64,000 bases of DNA from Fen-1308 sp035319125 (GCA_035319125.1 DATHDG010000026.1:28558-92557); one strand, 5' to 3'; numbered from the stretch's first letter, positions 34,761 through 44,026 are shown. The notes: a model not told the origin generated them from the sequence alone. Program-made: numbers and translations.

Positions 34761-37700
34761 CTAAAAAACTCCTTCCAGAGCGTCGAGCTGAGCTATGACC
34801 GCTACAGTAGTAAATCCCTTAAGGTCCGGAGCTCCGGATCTGCATGAGGTGACGCAAACCCCGCAACCCTTGCACAGCGCAACATTGACCTCGGCCTTTC
34901 CTTTATCGTCGAATTTTATCGCCTGGAACGGGCAGAGGTTGATGCAGACGCCGCAGCCTGCGCACCGTCTTTTATCAATATTGGATGTGCTGCCTCCGAC
35001 TACGATGCTGTCCATCGAAAGGACTGTAACGGCCCTCGCAACGGCCGCCTGGGCCTGGGCAACCGTCTCATCCATGGCCTTTGGATAGTGGGCCAACCCG
35101 CACAAAAAGACACCGTCGGTAGCAAAGTCTACAGGCCTCAGCTTCTGATGCGCTTCCACGAACCAGCCATCGGCATCCATCGGCACCTTGAACTGCTGGG
35201 CAAGCTCTTCTTCCCGGTTGGAGACTATCGCAGATGCCAGAACCAGACAATCGGTATTGATCTTGATGTCCCTCTGGAGGATATGATCTGTAAATGTCAC
35301 GCCGACCGTATTTCCATCATCTTCCACCACCGGTTTTTTGGACTCCTCATATTTGCCGAAAAATACACCCAGGCCTCTTGCCTCTGTGTAAAGGTCTTCG
35401 AGTTCGCCGTAAGTCCTGATGTCCCTGTTCAGGATGCAGACGCCGGCCCTGGGGTTTCTCTTCTTGATCTCGATCGCACTTTGCACAGAGTGCGCGCAGC
35501 AGACCTTGCTGCAATAGGGCCTGTCCTTGTCTCTTGACCCTACGCACTGTATGAACACGACATTTTTCATATCCTGGAATGCCGCAGAATTATCCTTAAA
35601 CAGCTTATCGAACTCTGTCTGGGTCATCACCTTCGGATTCTGCCCGTAAAGGTATTCGGAGGGTTTGAGCTCCGAAGCGCCGGTTGCGATAATCGCAACC
35701 CCGTGCTCGACAATGGCCGATTGCGTGCCGTTTCCGGTTTTGCTCAGGGTGGTCTTGAAATTGCCGACAAAGCCGTCCACCTTTGATATCACAGAGCCCA
35801 GATGCACCTTGATGCGCGGGTTAGACGATACACTCTTTGCGAGTTCATCGACGTAGGGAGCAACCTCTTCTCCCCTGGTCGTCTTATACAGCTTTAAGGC
35901 GTGGCCGCCGAGACGATCCGACCTCTCTACAAGATCGGTTTCATAGCCCTGCCTTGCCAGCTCCTGCGCAGCGTTCATACCGGCAACTCCCCCGCCGATC
36001 ACCAGGGCGCGCCTGGTGTTTCCGAGCACGGTTTGACTCAACGGCTCAAGCAGGACAGCCTTTGCTACGGCCATGCGGACGAGGTCTTTAGCTTTTGCCG
36101 AAGCGCGTTCAGGAGCATCGGAATGGACCCAGGAGTCCTGGTTTCTGATATTTGCCATCTCAAAAAGATATTTATTGAGGCCTGCGCTCTGCATCGTGTC
36201 CTGAAACAGCGGCTCGTGCGTGCGTGGCGTGCATGCTGCAACTACGACGCGATTAATGCCGTTGGCCTTGATCGACTCCTTTATCCTGTCCTGCGTGTCC
36301 TGAGAACAGGTAAACAGGCTCTCCTCGGCATACACTACTGACGGAAGCCCCTTTGCATACTCCACTAATTCCGGGACCTTCACTATGCCGCCTATGTTTA
36401 TGCCGCAATTGCATACATAAACTCCTACCCTAGGCGACTCTCCTGCAATGTTCCTCAACTCCGGGGCCACTGGCTTTACTGTCAGCGTATTGCGCGCTTC
36501 CGAAAGGTTGGCGGTCGCGGCGCACGCTGCTGCGCTCGCCTCCATCACGGAAACAGGAATATCCTTCGGGCCGCTGAAAGCGCCGCAGGCATATATGCCT
36601 GGTTTTGAAGTTGCAACCGGCTTGAAGGATGATGCCTTGTTAAAGTGGTTCGGATTAAGCTCAACGCCCATCTGCTCGGCAAGCACTACTGTCTCGGGCG
36701 GAACATCAAGGCCGACTGAAAGCACCGCCATGCCGAAAGTCTCTTCGATGAGCTTTCCATGCTCGTCGGCATACCTGATAATGAGATCTCCGGTGCCGGG
36801 ATCTTCCCGTATGGCGGAGATCATTGCCCGCTGATATCTCACGCCGAACTGGGTTTTAGCACGCTCGACGTATTTGTCGAAATCCTTGCCGTAAGCACGC
36901 ATTTCCATATAAAAGATTGTGGGTTCTATATGCGCATCGTGCTCTTTTGCGATGACCGCCTGCTTGGTGGCATACATGCAGCAGACCGAGGAGCACCAGG
37001 GATTTGCATTGTGCGAATCTCTTGAGCCCACACACTGCACCCATGCAACTTTCTTTGGATGGCCGCTGTCCGATGGTCGCGTGACATGTCCCTGATATGG
37101 GCCGGACGGCGACAGGACCCTTTCAAACTGGAGGCCGGACACCACATTCTTCCAGAGCCCGAGTCCCAGTTCTTCGCGGACCCTGGCGTCATAGGGCTTG
37201 AAGCCGGGGGCGAGGATGATCGATCCGACGTTTACCGCAACCTCTTTTGCCTTGTCCTCAAAGTTGATGGCTCCCGTCGGGCATTTCTTCTCGCAGACGC
37301 CGCATTTCTTGCCGAGGCCCAGGATGCGGCAGCGCTCCTTGTCTATTGCATATTTAAGTGGCACTGCCTGGGAGTATTTTACGTAAATGGCCTTTCTTGG
37401 GCCAAGCCCCTCGTTGTGTTCATCAGGCACCTTGGTGGGGCACTTGGCAGCACAATCTCCGCATGCAATACATTTTTCCATATCGACATAGCGGGGATTT
37501 TCTATTATCTTTACAGTAAAGTTTCCTTCGCTGCCTGATACCGACTTGATGTTTGAAAGCGTATGGAGCTTTATGTTTGGATGCCGGCCGACCTCGACCA
37601 GTTTAGGCGAGATTATTCACATCGCGCAGTCATTGGTCGGAAAGGTCTTGTCCAGCTGAGACATGACGCCGCCAATAGACGGAGACTTCTCAACTATGTG

Positions 37701-37793
37701 GACATAATATCCAGAATTCGCCACATCCAGGGCAGCCTGCATTCCTGCAATGCCGCCGCCAACGATCAGAACTGAGCCTTTCTTGTCGCTCAT
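34761..37793 (-). CDS. hdrA: Heterodisulfide reductase subunit A, tandem form, predicted selenoprotein
   Basis: 1010 residues if the UGA at 37619-37617 is selenocysteine (codon 59). FAD-containing core of an electron-bifurcating complex. Module 1: VLIVGGGIAGMQAALDVA FAD loop, TFPTNDCAM-U59 motif (usually CxxC), ferredoxin motifs CIACGDCAAKCP and CGVCEKKCPTG, then CVGSRD...CSSVCC. Module 2: CNCGINIGGIV domain, second FAD loop ALVIGGGVAGMNAAQELA, CVGSRD...CSKVCC, and C-terminal ferredoxins CAGCGVCINLCP and CKGCGVCVTSC. So it carries two HdrA units, against ~650 residues for classical HdrA. The start overlaps the hdrB stop (ATGA). Sec in HdrA is known in some methanogens. Confidence 0.9.
37584..37619 (-). 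promoter_or_regulatory. Candidate SECIS after the hdrA UGA
   Basis: UGA, 15 nt, then stem CTGGTCG (37601-37595), loop AGGT, CGGCCGG (37590-37584): seven pairs with two G-U. The apical AGGU resembles the E. coli fdhF SECIS loop, and the distance (loop ~22 nt after UGA) fits. Confidence 0.65.
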
Positions 37794-38665
37794 AGCAGAT
37801 TTAGTCCTTTCAAGAGTTCTATTGATTCTATGACATGCTTGTCGATCTGCAGCTCGGCAGCCCTCATTCCCATTGAGATGCCGACCAATTCAGTAATAAA
37901 AAAGACAGGCAGTCTTTCATTAATGCCGTAACGCTCGCCGACTTTCGGCTGGTATGCATCAAGGTTTAATTGACACATCGGGCAGGCTGTAACGATGCAA
38001 TTTGCACCCCTTGCTACAGCATCCTTTACAATATTTGACATCAGCCTGAGCGAAACGTCGGTGTCATTCAAAGACGCAGATGCACCGCAGCAGTCCGTCT
38101 TGTATCCCCACTGTATTGCCTCCGCTCCCAAAGCCCCGCACACTTTCTCCATCCCCTGCGGGTTCTCCACACTGTCACCTATGTCGATGTCCATCGGATA
38201 GCGGGTCTGGAGGCAGCCATAATAACAGGCCGGCTTTAACCCGACCAGCTTTTTTTCAGCCCCAGCTGCAAGCTCACCCGATTTCACCTTCGCTGCCAGC
38301 ACATCAAGAATAGACCGCAGCTTGATCTTTCCCTGCACCTTCTCCGAAAGCTCTGCATTTATAATGTCCCGCAGGTCCTTGTCACCTTCAAGCGCCCTTT
38401 GCGTCAGAAGCGTCCGGCTGTAGCACAACGCACACGGGATCATCATCTCCTTATAGCCGCTTGCATCCGCCAGCCCAAGATTCCTCGCAGGCAGTGCCAC
38501 CGCCAGGAACCCATTCGTCTTTGCCGCCGACGTCGCACCGCAGCAATTCCAGTCCTTGATCTCTTTAAGGTCGACGCCGAGCCTGCTCAATACATCCCTG
38601 CATTGCACATCATAAAATGCTGAAGTAGCGTGCAGCGAACATCCAGGATAATAGGCCATTTCCAT
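37790..38665 (-). CDS. hdrB: Heterodisulfide reductase subunit B
   Basis: 291 residues. Carries the site for disulfide reduction. Two copies of the CCG domain: WNCCGATSAAKTNG...PCALC and DCCGASASLND...ACPMC, which hold the non-cubane [4Fe-4S] clusters. AGGTG before the ATG. Lies between hdrC and hdrA. In non-methanogens the disulfide partner is unknown (DsrC or another thiol carrier has been proposed). Confidence 0.93.
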   Translation of the reverse strand: MEMAYYPGCSLHATSAFYDVQCRDVLSRLGVDLKEIKDWNCCGATSAAKTNGFLAVALPARNLGLADASGYKEMMIPCALCYSRTLLTQRALEGDKDLRDIINAELSEKVQGKIKLRSILDVLAAKVKSGELAAGAEKKLVGLKPACYYGCLQTRYPMDIDIGDSVENPQGMEKVCGALGAEAIQWGYKTDCCGASASLNDTDVSLRLMSNIVKDAVARGANCIVTACPMCQLNLDAYQPKVGERYGINERLPVFFITELVGISMGMRAAELQIDKHVIESIELLKGLNLL

Positions 38666-38709
38666 CTCATCACCTCATGAACGGTTATAGAGTTTGGAGG
38701 GGGCGGGGG

Positions 38710-39330
38710 TTAACCCTTAAACCCCTTAACTGCTTTTGCTTTATTAAAGAGTCTTCTTATTTCACCGACACCCCTGATCTTATCAAGGCCGACATGGATC
38801 CTCTTCAGCTTCATCATCACCATACCTAGTCCCATCTGGGCCTTCATCTCATCCACTATCGCCTTTAAACCACCGCCGCCTGCGAGCTCATCCTTCGCAT
38901 TTTTCATCTCGTAAATCGCCATGAACTCCATTTCGTTTACCCTGCCGAAGTGAGACGTCGACGTCAAAAAAGCACCATGGAAATGAGCCACCTTCGGCAC
39001 CACCGGCGGCAGGTGCTGCTCCTTGATCATATACTTCAAGGCCTCTGTTATCCTGGCCGTATGGATATTGTTCGGACACCTCGTCCCGCAGGTGTAACAT
39101 TCGACGCACTTCCAGACAAGGCGGCTGTTCATGGCCTCTTCCTTCATGCCTAAAATGATCATGCGTATCAGCTGATCAGGCGTCACGCCCGCGTCGTCTC
39201 CCACAGGACATCCTGCGGCACATCTGCGGCATTGATAACAGGCCTTGAGGTTCTGGCCCGATCTGGCCGCTACCTCCGCCGACAGTGATCCGATTGCTTC
39301 ACCCTCCATAGTCAGAGTTTGCGATGACAT
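38710..39330 (-). CDS. hdrC: Heterodisulfide reductase subunit C
   Basis: 206 residues. Ferredoxin-like electron carrier between HdrA and HdrB. Cluster motifs CYQCRRCAAGCPVG and CVECYTCGTRCPN, then a helical C-terminal domain. GAGGAG upstream of the ATG. First gene of the hdrCBA-flxDCBA operon; no convincing promoter sequence was found within 100 nt. Confidence 0.92.
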   Translation of the reverse strand: MSSQTLTMEGEAIGSLSAEVAARSGQNLKACYQCRRCAAGCPVGDDAGVTPDQLIRMIILGMKEEAMNSRLVWKCVECYTCGTRCPNNIHTARITEALKYMIKEQHLPPVVPKVAHFHGAFLTSTSHFGRVNEMEFMAIYEMKNAKDELAGGGGLKAIVDEMKAQMGLGMVMMKLKRIHVGLDKIRGVGEIRRLFNKAKAVKGFKG

Positions 39331-39777
39331 AAATTATCTCCTCGCGGTTTTTTATTAGACAGAATAATATTATTGACGTTAGACAGCGATGGGTACAGCA
39401 AATTTAGATGGATGTATTGAAATGAAATCAGTACGGTTGCTAAATGTGATAGTCGGCGGCCCTTGGCCATCCCGCACCCCTGTAACTTTGTCAGTCCAGT
39501 ACTATTGTAATAGTTGCACGCAGCTCTCCGCGTGGTGCCGGTTTTTGGGAGCAGACTTTTTTCTAGGGTCTTTTAATCGTAAGCCAACGAACCTCAATAA
39601 TTTTGGGCTATGTTAATCCATCGGATGTAACTTCCGCAAGCCATAAACCTTGCAAATATGACATTAGAATGTTCACTTCTTCTTCGATTAGCAGTTTAGC
39701 TTCACCCTTCGCCCCCTTGTAAAACCTTGCTCAGACATGTTTTGAGCCATTTCTGCTACACTGTTGCAGTTCAAGCG

Positions 39778-39806
39778 TTGTTAATCGTTTAATAAAAAAA
39801 TACAAT
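39778..39806 (+). promoter_or_regulatory. Orphan promoter-like sequence
   Basis: TTGTTA (39778-39783), 17-nt spacer, TACAAT (39801-39806). No gene lies on the + strand for the next several hundred bases, so it would drive an untranslated RNA or be non-functional. Confidence 0.45.
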
Positions 39807-39893
39807 AGTAAATCCTGGAATAAGGACGGAGCCCAGACGTCAATTGCGGTAAGACAGCTTCGAATTTATGGCATAACCGATGTTCTTCCATGC

Positions 39894-39933
39894 ATAGAAC
39901 CGAACTTAGATCTTCTCATATAATCGGTTCTAT
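39894..39933. repeat. Perfect 10-bp inverted repeat
   Basis: ATAGAACCGA (39894-39903) and TCGGTTCTAT (39924-39933) with a 20-nt spacer; a third related half-site ATAACCGAT occurs near 39873. No T-run follows. Could be an operator or an RNA hairpin in a transcript from 39813. Confidence 0.5.
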
Positions 39934-39994
39934 AATCTGCAAACACAAATCATATATTCTTCAATTCACATAATTTTCAGACTCCTATGTCTGC

Positions 39995-40207
39995 CTACCT
40001 CCGTCTGTTCAGAACAGTCATGACCAATGGTACTGTACTAACAGCTCCAATTGTAAATAGAGTCCACCCAATAACTCTTCTTTCGCTATCACTCAGCCTA
40101 TCAGCTAACAGCAGTGCCGCCCCGGCGCCCAACATCCCACGCGTGCCCGCTATCACGGCTATTTCCGGTAAAGTTAATTTAGCCTTTTTGATGGTTTTCT
40201 CCTTCAT
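39995..40207 (-). CDS. Small two-helix membrane protein, conserved hypothetical
   Basis: 70 residues. Basic N-terminus (MKEKTIKKAK), then two hydrophobic helices (LPEIAVIAGTRGMLGAGAALLLAD and GWTLFTIGAVSTVPLVMTVL) and a basic end. Similar small proteins of unknown function occur in many delta- and acidobacterial genomes. No ribosome site precedes the ATG, so initiation may be leaderless. Confidence 0.65.
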   Translation of the reverse strand: MKEKTIKKAKLTLPEIAVIAGTRGMLGAGAALLLADRLSDSERRVIGWTLFTIGAVSTVPLVMTVLNRRR

Positions 40208-40267
40208 ATGGCGTGAGAGATTATTTAAGCCCTGTCCATTATCGGCATAAAATTACATCTATTGGAA

Positions 40268-40795
40268 TTAAGATCTGTCACTCACATCATTACCGGTCAA
40301 TTCAACCGCTTTATATTCCCTGCACATCTCTATAACCATCTTCCTCTTGATTTCGTCTTTGAGTTCTTTAGCATAGCTCAAGACACTGGCATCCTCTCCG
40401 TTCCTGGCGTTAACATTGGCACCAGCTTCAAGAAGCAGCTTCATCATTTGGATATTGCCGTCATATGCTGCAAACAGAAGTGCTGTATTGCCCTGGCGGT
40501 TCTCGCTATTTATATCTGCGCCTTTCTCAAGAAGCAACTTAACTGTTTCATTATGGCCATAGCGAGCCGCCCACAGTAGCGCAGTCCAGCCATAGTTGTT
40601 ATAAAAATTTACATCAGCGCCCGATGCGATAAGAGACTTTACGGTTTCAGTGTGGCCATTGCGCGCTGCCCACATCAATGGAGTGTCTCCTAAATTATTT
40701 CTAAAATTGACATTAGCGCCGGCCTCAACAAGCCGCTTGACCGCCTCAGTATTGCCATTCTTGGATTCGGCTAGTATTAAATTTTCATGTTCCAT
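40268..40795 (-). CDS. Ankyrin-repeat protein
   Basis: 175 residues, no signal peptide or membrane helix. Four to five ankyrin repeats, e.g. GDTPLMWAARNGHTETVKSL and GWTALLWAARYGHNETVKLL, with capping helices; the C-terminus is a short charged helix. A protein-protein binding module; partner unknown. Confidence 0.88.
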   Translation of the reverse strand: MEHENLILAESKNGNTEAVKRLVEAGANVNFRNNLGDTPLMWAARNGHTETVKSLIASGADVNFYNNYGWTALLWAARYGHNETVKLLLEKGADINSENRQGNTALLFAAYDGNIQMMKLLLEAGANVNARNGEDASVLSYAKELKDEIKRKMVIEMCREYKAVELTGNDVSDRS

Positions 40796-41002
40796 AAATT
40801 ATGTCATGCACACACAGAATATCCGGCCAGCATGCCTCCTTTATCTCACATAATTCTTGAGTCGACATCAATTAATATGATCTTACACAATGTTTGCGTC
40901 AATAGCAATTTACGGCTTGGTTGTATCTATGAGGATCTCGGATAGTAAAAAAATGAGGCTACCAGGCTGCATCAGAACAATGACAGACAGATGCAGACTA
41001 CG

Positions 41003-41692
41003 CTATTCCGGATTAACTAATGTCTTCAGGCTTTTCAGATTTATAATGACTATCCTGCCGTCTGCCTCTCGCAGAAATCGTGATTTCTTGAAGCGGCTCA
41101 TGACTCTTATTGATGTCTCAACAGTAGTTCCGACCATTTCAGCTATGTCCTGCTTCGTTAGCTTCATAGCAATCTCAATTTCGCCGGTAGAAGCCTTCTC
41201 TCCGGTCTTTTCAGCGAGTTTCAGAAGAAGTGACGCAATCCTCGATTCGACGCGTTCCAGGGCAATATTTTTCAGAGTATCGGAAAATTCCCGAACACGC
41301 TCGCCTAGATTAGCCGTAATATCATACATGAAGCTTGGAAATCGCTCAATTATGGACAGAAGGTTGTGACGGGATATCCTGACAGTGTCACAGTCCTCCA
41401 TAGCCACCGCATTGGCAGGATACGGAAAACCTCTTAAAACAGCAAAGCCTCCGAAGAAATCCCCCGGCGATATAAGTTCAATAATAATTTCCTTACCGTC
41501 ATGGGATAATTTGGTTATCTTGACTTTTCCTGAAACCAGGATGTAGAACCAGTTCGATGGGTCTCCCTCAGAGAAGATGGCCTCTTTTTTTCTGAACTTG
41601 CCGCGCTCTATGGAGGAAACCATTTCACCGATTTCCTCGTCACTCAGGCTTGCAAAAAGGCCTATTTTTTTCAAATATTCAATACTCGCCAT
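41003..41692 (-). CDS. Crp/Fnr-family transcription regulator
   Basis: 229 residues. Cyclic-nucleotide-binding-type sensor domain (residues ~8-125; PGDFFGGFAVLRGFPYPANAVAMED) and winged-helix domain with KLTKQDIAEMVGTTVETSIRVMSRFK. No FNR-type cysteine cluster. A 12-bp inverted repeat lies just upstream at 41735-41762. Ligand and targets unknown. Confidence 0.88.
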   Translation of the reverse strand: MASIEYLKKIGLFASLSDEEIGEMVSSIERGKFRKKEAIFSEGDPSNWFYILVSGKVKITKLSHDGKEIIIELISPGDFFGGFAVLRGFPYPANAVAMEDCDTVRISRHNLLSIIERFPSFMYDITANLGERVREFSDTLKNIALERVESRIASLLLKLAEKTGEKASTGEIEIAMKLTKQDIAEMVGTTVETSIRVMSRFKKSRFLREADGRIVIINLKSLKTLVNPE

Positions 41693-41734
41693 TACAATAT
41701 ATTCTGTTTGGTATAAGTTATATTATCATTTCCA

Positions 41735-41762
41735 AATTAGCCCTATTTAGATAGGGCTAATT
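41735..41762. repeat. 12-bp perfect inverted repeat between pilZ-rec and crp-like genes
   Basis: AATTAGCCCTAT (41735-41746), loop TTAG, ATAGGGCTAATT (41751-41762). It lies after the PilZ-REC gene and 43 nt upstream of the Crp-like gene on the same strand. No T-run, so operator or weak terminator. Confidence 0.55.
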
Positions 41763-41798
41763 ATAAAGATCATTCAAAGTCGCGGTCTGCAAAAACGT

Positions 41799-42494
41799 TC
41801 ATTTGATTGTAGCCAGATACTTGTCAACGATCTGCTGCAGCCTGAAAGGTGACGTTGTCATTTTCATTAGTATGTGCCGTACAGCGGGGAAAAACCTCTT
41901 TATCTTGTCCTGAGGCAGCGGTCTGGACGATAAAACAACCGGTAATATTTTTCTCCACTGAGGGTTCATTCTAATTTTGCTCAGGATCATAAAACCCTTT
42001 CCAAGCGGCTGAATGCAAGGATCGAAGACTACCATATCGACTTTTGATGAGTTCAATATCTCAAACGCCTTCTCATCCGATCCAGCTTCAAGCACAGAAA
42101 ATCCAGCTTGTGTCAGGGCAGTCCTGTACAGCCCTCTCTTTTCTTCATTGTCATCGATAAGGAGAATCGCGTATTTCCGAGATCCGGATTGTTTCATTTC
42201 CTGATTATCGATAAAACTATCGAGCATATTGCGCTGCTCTTCTGTCTGATGGACAAACATCACTCCTATGCCCACGCCCTTATGATAGTGCTGCACAGAG
42301 GCCTCAACGTTCATAGTAAGATTATCAACCGGGAAAGAGAGTTCTACCAGCGTGCCTGGATCTGCGGTCTGTTGAGTATAAATAAAAAGACCTCCACTGC
42401 TTATGTTTGCGCAGTGAGCCATGGCCTGCTTGTTTATGGTAATGTTTTCCTTGAATCTTACGCGTGATTTTTTTCTGCTTTCGTCGATTGCCAT
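41799..42494 (-). CDS. PilZ-receiver domain protein
   Basis: 231 residues from the ATG with AAAGAGG upstream (the longer frame has no support). N-terminal PilZ domain with RKKSRVRF and ANISSGGLFIY, the RxxxR and (N/D)xSxxG residues that bind cyclic di-GMP. C-terminal receiver (KYAILLIDDNEEKRGLYRTAL, phospho-acceptor in VVFDPCIQP, lysine in ILMKMTTSP). So it may combine c-di-GMP and phosphorylation signals. No output domain. Confidence 0.85.
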   Translation of the reverse strand: MAIDESRKKSRVRFKENITINKQAMAHCANISSGGLFIYTQQTADPGTLVELSFPVDNLTMNVEASVQHYHKGVGIGVMFVHQTEEQRNMLDSFIDNQEMKQSGSRKYAILLIDDNEEKRGLYRTALTQAGFSVLEAGSDEKAFEILNSSKVDMVVFDPCIQPLGKGFMILSKIRMNPQWRKILPVVLSSRPLPQDKIKRFFPAVRHILMKMTTSPFRLQQIVDKYLATIK

Positions 42495-42589
42495 ACTAAA
42501 CCTCTTTCTTGTTATGCATCCTGTAACTGTCGATTCATGCAAGCAATCAGTTATTAAAAAAAATCATGCTATTGAATTAATGTTACAAA

Positions 42590-42627
42590 AAATAAAGGAT
42601 TTGCCGAAACAGACAAACCCTTTATTT
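42590..42627 (-). terminator. Terminator after tRNA-Pro
   Basis: Stem AAATAAAGG-A-TTTG with CAAA-C-CCTTTATTT, one mismatch, loop CCGAAACAGA; on the minus strand it ends in a T-run (TTTATTTTTTG). It begins five nt past the tRNA 3' end. Confidence 0.75.
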
Positions 42628-42631
42628 TCAT

Positions 42632-42709
42632 TGGTCGGGGCGATCCGATTTGAACGGACGACCTCTCGCACCCCAAGCGAGTGCGCTAGCCAAGCTGCGC
42701 TACGCCCCG
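42632..42709 (-). tRNA. tRNA-Pro (anticodon GGG)
   Basis: Acceptor arm CGGGGCG/CGCCCCG, D-arm GTAGCGCAG...CTAGCGC, anticodon stem CTCGC/GCGAG with loop TTGGGGT (anticodon GGG), T-arm GTCCG-TTCAAAT-CGGAT, discriminator A and a genomically encoded CCA end. It starts 2 nt after the merR-type gene, a common arrangement (ihfA-merR-tRNA). Confidence 0.93.
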
Positions 42710-42710
42710 G

Positions 42711-43097
42711 CTAAGACAAGGCCTCAAGCATATGCCTGAGCCTCATTTTAACTATGTCGAGAATTTGTTCACTGGAAAGGGTCTGATCAGGTCTATCGTC
42801 CACAATCTGAGCCTCGGGTCCCGGCAGCATCCCACCTAGCTTCTTTCTAACTCCATCGATTGTGTAACGTTCTTCGTGAAGAAGTCTCTTAATCAGCAGG
42901 AGGAGATCAACATCCCTCTTTGTATATATCCTTTGTCCGGCTTTGCTCTTTCTCGGGTTAAGAAATGGAAATTCCGATTCCCAGTACCTTAATACATACG
43001 TTTCTACGCCTAACAGACGACTTGCTTCTCCAATCTTATAGAACAGCTTTTCCGGAAACAGCCTTAACACCTGCGGTTTATGGAAAGCTTCATTCAT
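42711..43097 (-). CDS. MerR-family regulator
   Basis: 128 residues. N-terminal winged helix KLFYKIGEASRLLGVETYVLRYWESEFPFLNPRKSKAGQRIYTKRDVDLLLLIKRLL with the MerR recognition pattern, then a short coiled coil; no cysteine-rich metal-binding tail. The gene directly follows ihfA, as in many deltaproteobacteria. Target unknown. Confidence 0.9.
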   Translation of the reverse strand: MNEAFHKPQVLRLFPEKLFYKIGEASRLLGVETYVLRYWESEFPFLNPRKSKAGQRIYTKRDVDLLLLIKRLLHEERYTIDGVRKKLGGMLPGPEAQIVDDRPDQTLSSEQILDIVKMRLRHMLEALS

Positions 43098-43108
43098 TTA
43101 CCGTTACC

Positions 43109-43387
43109 CTATTCCTTCTCAATCGCCTCTTTAAGTTGATCGCTAGCCTTAAAGGTGACGACTTTTCTGGGGGTTATTTCCACTTCCTGTTTTGTTTTAG
43201 GATTTCTTCCAATTCGTGCGCTTTTCTTGCGCACAGTGAAAGTCCCAAAACCGGACACCTTGACGGACTCTCCAGCCACAAGGGTCTGTTTCAGGGTTTC
43301 AAACAAAACCTCAACAATATCCTGCGTTTCGTTCTTAGGAAGCCCGACTTTCTCGAACAATAAATTTACGATATCAGCTTTTGTCAT
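43109..43387 (-). CDS. ihfA: Integration host factor alpha subunit / HU-type DNA-binding protein
   Basis: 92 residues from the ATG preceded by GGGGGAGG; the ATG at 43399 overlaps the ribosome site. Classic HU/IHF fold: MTKADIVNLLFEK...VKVSGFGTFTVRKKSARIGRNPKT (intercalating proline NPKT) and EITPRKVVTFKASDQLK. DNA bending protein. Followed by merR and tRNA-Pro. Confidence 0.92.
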   Translation of the reverse strand: MTKADIVNLLFEKVGLPKNETQDIVEVLFETLKQTLVAGESVKVSGFGTFTVRKKSARIGRNPKTKQEVEITPRKVVTFKASDQLKEAIEKE

Positions 43388-43445
43388 AACCTCCCCCATT
43401 CAACTGAATCAACACTCTTAGATGCGGTCAATATGAAGCCGCGCT

Positions 43446-43474
43446 CAAAGTTAGGATAATTTTATCCTACTTTG
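43446..43474. promoter_or_regulatory. Palindrome between ihfA and dksA
   Basis: CAAAG-t-TAGGATAA-TT-TTATCCTA-CTTTG: an 8-bp perfect dyad extended by 5 bp arms with one bulged base. It lies in the divergent promoter region and could be a shared operator. Confidence 0.5.
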
Positions 43475-43637
43475 ATAACTCCTTGCAAGTATTTTGTATT
43501 TCGGCTTCATGCATACAGGATTATTCAGTTTTTGCCCCTCGATTCAGGTCTAACGGTCGTTTGACTCGTACAAACTCTTTCTGTTATTCTCAGTATAGCT
43601 AAGTTTGATCAATCTTTTAGAGGACCGACAAATCATT

Positions 43638-44021
43638 ATGAAAGCCGATAAAGCGATGACTGCGAAAGAAAAGAAACTTCAGGAAATAAGAAAGAAACTT
43701 CTCCTGCAGAAAGAAGAGCTGCTTTCAGGCGCCGGTATTACTCGCAATGCCTTACCTGATGAAACACTTTTTCCTGAACTTGGAGATCAGGCATCAGCAG
43801 AAATCGATCGCAATTTCACGTTGCGCCTGAGAGACCGCGAGAGAAAACTCCTGAAGAAGATAGAAGAAGCTATAGATCAGATCGATAACGGCTTGTACGG
43901 CATCTGTGAAATCTGTGGACAGGAAATCAGCCTTAAGAGGCTGGAGGCGCGTCCTGTCACTACGATGTGCATCGATTGCAAGACCGAGCAAGAAGAGGAA
44001 GAGAAACTCCGCGAAAAATAA
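43638..44021 (+). CDS. dksA: DksA/TraR-family zinc-finger transcription factor
   Basis: 127 residues from the ATG at 43638 (AGAGG upstream). Two-helix coiled coil (residues ~10-80, with acidic loop LPELGDQASAEIDRN) and a C-terminal four-cysteine zinc finger CEICGQEISLKRLEARPVTTMCIDC. Binds RNA polymerase secondary channel and modifies initiation with ppGpp in E. coli; probably similar here. Confidence 0.9.
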   Translation: MKADKAMTAKEKKLQEIRKKLLLQKEELLSGAGITRNALPDETLFPELGDQASAEIDRNFTLRLRDRERKLLKKIEEAIDQIDNGLYGICEICGQEISLKRLEARPVTTMCIDCKTEQEEEEKLREK

Positions 44022-44026
44022 TCCGG

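Larger units (their letters stand above)
39331..39994. other. 664-nt non-coding interval
   Basis: No credible coding frame on either strand. It holds a good promoter-like pair at 39778-39806 facing right and a perfect 10-bp inverted repeat at 39894-39933, and otherwise nothing recognisable. An unannotated small RNA is possible. Confidence 0.5.

Noticed and set aside
37482..37793. Separate short ORF upstream of hdrA
   Set aside because: It is the N-terminal FAD domain of HdrA, in frame with the rest across a UGA.
39389..39616. 75-residue ORF in the hdr-ankyrin gap
   Set aside because: No ribosome site, unusual composition (Cys/Trp-rich) and no recognisable similarity.
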